DNA of 7,927 nt from Planctomycetota bacterium (GTDB lineage Bacteria; Planctomycetota; Phycisphaerae; FEN-1346), in the NCBI GenBank assembly GCA_026387055.1, contig JAPLML010000355.1, positions 1-7,927 on the forward strand. The letters run 5' to 3'. Made by a program: the position numbers and the translations under genes. The notes under the pieces were generated by a model that did no database searches, was not told the DNA's origin, and was given only the letters and a program-made list of their open reading frames with translations. Positions 5,934 through 7,927 of the stretch are shown in pieces (positions within the stretch are counted from its first letter, which is position 1; every line of letters begins with the position of its first letter).

Positions 5934-7028
5934 CTACGGATTCCCCCGGGTCACGTGCTCGCTGCTGGCGACCAGGTTCCGCTGGTCGGTCACGGTGAAG
6001 TAGAAGACCGTGACGCCGTCGGGCAGGTCGAACGCGACCTTGCCCGTCGCGGCGTCGAGCGGGGCGTCGGCCACGTCCCACTTCCGCTTCTGCCACGGCC
6101 CGGCGTCCTTCGTGAAGACGCACTGAGCCTTCACGAGGGGCGCCTTGGCCTGAAAGACCGCCCACGCCTTCCGCCCGCCGAGGCCCTGGCCGGCGCCGCG
6201 GGCGAGCGGCACGCCCCCGGCCATCACCTGCTCGGCGAAGGCGCCGATCTCGGCCGGCGCCTCGCCCTGGGGATGGCCGTGCGGCATGGCGGGACGGATA
6301 GAGAGATATCGATCCCCTTTCGGCAGCAGGTACGATTTCTGGAGCGAGCCGAGCGGGTAGGCGAAGTCCCGGTCGCCCGCGACCCAGAGCATCGGCCGCT
6401 TGGCCTTGGGCAGGTAGTGCGAGGGGTCCCAGGCCGCCAGCCACTTGCCGGACTTCTCCGGCCCCATGTGCTTCAGCTTCGCCGCCCAGCAGGGCCTGGA
6501 ACGGAGGAGCGAGTTCGCGAGGACGGCGTCGGCCACCGCGTGGTACTGCCACTGGTCCGCGACGGGCCACCCGGTCTGCTCGAAGGAGGCGTCCCAGCCG
6601 TCGGGGCCGCTGAATTCGTGCGGCGCGGGCTTGCCTTCCGTCGCGCCGTGCGCCTTGCCGCAGAGGTCCATCGAGATGGCGGCGTAGCCGCGCTCGGTCC
6701 ACAGGCGCACCCACCGGGCGTGGGCGGTGCCCCCGCCGCCGTGGACGAGGACCATGCCGGGGACCTTGCGGCCCTTCGCGTCCTTCGGCAGGCCGAGCCA
6801 CGCGAAGACGCGCGTGGGCTTGCCCTTGAACGGAAGGCCGTCGTAGAAGAGGCCCTGGACGCCCGGCTCCTTGGTCTCGGGGAGCGGCGTCACCTTCGGC
6901 GGCGCGGAAAGCGCCTTCAGGTCCCTCGTGACGGGCAGCGGCGGCTCGGGCTCCAGCGACTCCTCCGCCCCGCAAGTCGCCGCGAAGAGCGTTACCCCCA
7001 GCACGGTCAGCCAACACGGCATTCGCAT
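5934..7028 (-). CDS. Exported acetyl-xylan-esterase/dienelactone-hydrolase-like alpha/beta hydrolase lacking the nucleophile segment
   Basis: Encodes 364 aa with a signal peptide (MRMPCWLTVLGVTLFAATCGA). The ATG at 7028 is supported by AAGGTG at 7034-7039 on the minus strand, 5 bases upstream. The fold is recognisable: VPGMVLVHGGGG (residues 89-100, oxyanion-hole strand and loop), GYAAISMDLCGKAHG (~114-128), GWPVADQWQYHAVADAVLANSLL (~153-175), MLWVAGDRDFAYP with the putative catalytic Asp221, and MPHGHPQGE with His250. A C-terminal beta-rich part (~285-360) follows. In related planctomycete proteins I would expect, directly after LLRSRP, a stretch of roughly 50 residues with the nucleophile elbow (G-x-S-W-G-G). 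Here residues 176-190 run straight from RSRP179 into CWAAKLKHMGP, and no GxSxG occurs anywhere. The reading frame is continuous across this point, so this is an in-frame absence. Activity as an esterase is therefore doubtful. The fold assignment is strong; the function is not. Confidence 0.85.
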   Translation of the reverse strand: MRMPCWLTVLGVTLFAATCGAEESLEPEPPLPVTRDLKALSAPPKVTPLPETKEPGVQGLFYDGLPFKGKPTRVFAWLGLPKDAKGRKVPGMVLVHGGGGTAHARWVRLWTERGYAAISMDLCGKAHGATEGKPAPHEFSGPDGWDASFEQTGWPVADQWQYHAVADAVLANSLLRSRPCWAAKLKHMGPEKSGKWLAAWDPSHYLPKAKRPMLWVAGDRDFAYPLGSLQKSYLLPKGDRYLSIRPAMPHGHPQGEAPAEIGAFAEQVMAGGVPLARGAGQGLGGRKAWAVFQAKAPLVKAQCVFTKDAGPWQKRKWDVADAPLDAATGKVAFDLPDGVTVFYFTVTDQRNLVASSEHVTRGNP

Positions 7029-7033
7029 AGCGT

Positions 7034-7039
7034 CACCTT
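7034..7039 (-). promoter_or_regulatory. Ribosome-binding site of the hydrolase gene
   Basis: The minus strand reads AAGGTG, 5 bases before the ATG at 7028. It is a moderate Shine-Dalgarno match and supports this start over the ATG two codons downstream. Confidence 0.5.
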
Positions 7040-7078
7040 GCCTTCGCAGAGCGCCCGCGCGCTATTCCTCTACGCGAA

Positions 7079-7107
7079 ACTATACAATCGGCCGCAAGGT
7101 TTGTAAG
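7079..7107 (-). promoter_or_regulatory. Candidate sigma70-like promoter for the hydrolase gene
   Basis: On the minus strand CTTACA (7102-7107, 4 of 6 to TTGACA) is followed after exactly 17 bases by TATAGT (7079-7084, 5 of 6 to TATAAT). It lies in the AT-richest patch of the divergent region. Transcription would start near 7072, giving a leader of about 45 bases with the ribosome-binding site at 7034-7039. Planctomycete promoters are poorly defined, so this is a prediction from the consensus only. Confidence 0.4.
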
Positions 7108-7149
7108 ATTATTCCGCCGCCGCCCTGTGGGTGCCTCGGGTTGCCCGCC

Positions 7150-7170
7150 GCCCGTGTTATCAATACGGGC
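7150..7170. repeat. Hairpin in the ModA-like gene leader
   Basis: GCCCGTGTT (7150-7158) pairs with AATACGGGC (7162-7170) over 9 bp including one G-T pair, around loop ATC. It lies 78 bases upstream of the lipoprotein start and 14 bases before a second hairpin. No T tract follows. Confidence 0.5.
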
Positions 7171-7184
7171 ACAGGTTCCAGAGG

Positions 7185-7207
7185 CACGGCCGGACAAGCC
7201 GGCCGTG
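7185..7207. repeat. Hairpin CACGGCCGG/CCGGCCGTG in the ModA-like gene leader
   Basis: A perfect 9-bp stem (7185-7193 with 7199-7207) encloses loop ACAAG. The right arm continues into CCGTGGCAC, the same tail that follows the right arm of the 5792-5881 palindrome, so it may be a relative of that repeat family with a changed stem. It stands 41 bases before the start codon at 7249. Confidence 0.6.
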
Positions 7208-7248
7208 GCACACGGCCATCGCAGGCCCGAATGACGAGAGAGACTGCA

Positions 7249-7927
7249 ATGATGAAGCCCCGCCTGACGGCCGCCATCATCCTGGCCATCGCTTCCGCCA
7301 TCCTGTCCGGCTGCGCCGGCAACGAGGGAAGTCCTCCCCTCCACTGCTACGTCGGGGGGACGATGCGGCCGGCCATGGAGGCGCTCGTCCGCGCGTACGA
7401 GAAGGACACCGGCCGACGGGTTGAGCTCGATTACGGCGACTCCGGCCAGTGCATCGTCAAGGCCGAGACCACGGGCCTGGGCGACCTCCTCGTCGTCCAC
7501 GACCCCTTCCACGGGGCGCTCGAGCACAAGGGGATGTCGCTCGAGGGCTGGGCCGTCGCCACGCTCGAGCCGATGATCGCCGTGGCAAAGGGCAACCCCA
7601 AGAACATCCAGGGCCTGAAGGACCTCGCCCGGCCGGGCCTGCGCGTGATCCTCACCGACGAGCAGTACAGCATGGCCGGTCACGTGGTGGCCGTGATGTT
7701 CCGCAAGGCCGACCTCGCGGATGCCGTCCGGAAGAACGAGGTGACGCGCACGCGGGCGGGGGGCGAGGCGGCCAACGCGGTGGTCCTCGGCCATGCCGAC
7801 GCCGCCATCGTCTGGAACGCGGTGATCCACCTCAGGCGCGAGAAGCTCGACGCCGTGCCGATCGAGGCCGCCTACCGCCCCACGCCGAAGGTCGACGCCG
7901 TCACCAGCCCGACGTTCGGGCCCGTGG
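7249..7927 (+). CDS. Extracytoplasmic substrate-binding lipoprotein, ModA-like (3' end outside window)
   Basis: 226 codons are visible before the window ends; ModA proteins are usually about 230-270 aa, so little is missing. The start MMKPRL… has a hydrophobic signal and the lipobox LSGC with Cys22, so the protein should be membrane-anchored outside the cytoplasm. The body follows the ModA/WtpA (bacterial extracellular solute-binding) layout: YVGGTMRPAMEALVRAYEKDTGRRVELDYG, then D-SGQ (Ser65), LGDLLVVHDPFHGALEHKGM, PMIAVAKGNP, the hinge-side TDEQYSMAGH (136-145), and AAIVWNAV (Trp189). In ModA, ligand contacts come from such Ser/Thr (Thr38, Ser65) and the Y-S-x-A-G loop, so molybdate, tungstate or another oxyanion is likely but not proven. 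Purine-rich GAGAGAGA (7236-7243) precedes 7249. An in-frame ATG at 7231 would add six residues and has a weaker leader. It is divergent from the hydrolase gene. Permease and ATPase genes, if present, lie beyond the window. Confidence 0.82.
   Translation, partial: MMKPRLTAAIILAIASAILSGCAGNEGSPPLHCYVGGTMRPAMEALVRAYEKDTGRRVELDYGDSGQCIVKAETTGLGDLLVVHDPFHGALEHKGMSLEGWAVATLEPMIAVAKGNPKNIQGLKDLARPGLRVILTDEQYSMAGHVVAVMFRKADLADAVRKNEVTRTRAGGEAANAVVLGHADAAIVWNAVIHLRREKLDAVPIEAAYRPTPKVDAVTSPTFGPV

Noticed and set aside
6480..6500. Frameshift as the explanation for the missing esterase nucleophile
   Set aside because: The sequence on both sides of RSRP/CWAAKLK is in the same frame, and no GxSxG-encoding stretch exists in the other frames at this place. 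The segment is simply absent.
5851..7106. Alternative frames over the hydrolase gene (minus 5851-7017, plus 5904-7106)
   Set aside because: No recognisable motifs. The 5934-7028 frame carries clear alpha/beta-hydrolase signatures throughout.
7033..7830. 265-codon minus-strand frame opposite the ModA-like gene
   Set aside because: The plus strand encodes a coherent lipoprotein with a lipobox and ModA-like motifs, so the antisense frame is a shadow.
1..7927. tRNA or rRNA genes
   Set aside because: No cloverleaf with a TTCGA-type arm and no rRNA-like stretch was seen in the intergenic regions.

Overview
The window is GC-rich bacterial DNA of coding-dense, environmental character. Three large genes on the minus strand encode exported proteins typical of polysaccharide-degrading Planctomycetota and neighbouring PVC-group bacteria: a GH123-like DUF4091 protein with a DNRLRE-type N-terminal domain, an NHL-type beta-propeller protein, and an acetyl-xylan-esterase/dienelactone-hydrolase-like protein. 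I therefore suggest an uncultured planctomycete. This is an inference from family content and style, because no rRNA or other marker gene is present.

Layout: the 3' end of an unidentified plus-strand gene (1-115); an intergenic stretch with a palindromic repeat unit (element 1, 212-301); the DUF4091/GH123-like gene (minus, 341-2887); a second copy of the repeat unit in opposite orientation (element 2, 2899-2988), inside the 151-bp gap before the next gene; the NHL/propeller gene (minus, 3039-5627); a 306-bp intergenic region with two hairpins sharing the stem CCACGGGTTG (5710-5734 and 5792-5881); the alpha/beta-hydrolase gene (minus, 5934-7028); a divergent 220-bp promoter region with further hairpins (7150-7170, 7185-7207); and a plus-strand lipoprotein resembling ModA-type oxyanion-binding proteins, cut by the window end (7249-7927).

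The three minus-strand genes all carry signal peptides and point the same way, so they may serve one extracytoplasmic glycan-related task. The 151-bp and 306-bp gaps mean that one transcript is not certain. The ModA-like gene is divergent and probably unrelated in function.

Two observations stand out. First, two copies of an exactly 90-bp bi-hairpin element (12-bp stems, 4-nt loops, 34-nt spacer) lie in inverted orientation on either side of the DUF4091 gene. Each is also enclosed by its own, different, outer inverted repeat. They look like REPIN or MITE-type non-autonomous elements. Second, the esterase-like protein keeps its putative catalytic Asp and His but lacks the whole stretch that normally carries the nucleophile-elbow serine, with no frameshift. 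It is either a non-catalytic derivative or the product of an internal deletion.
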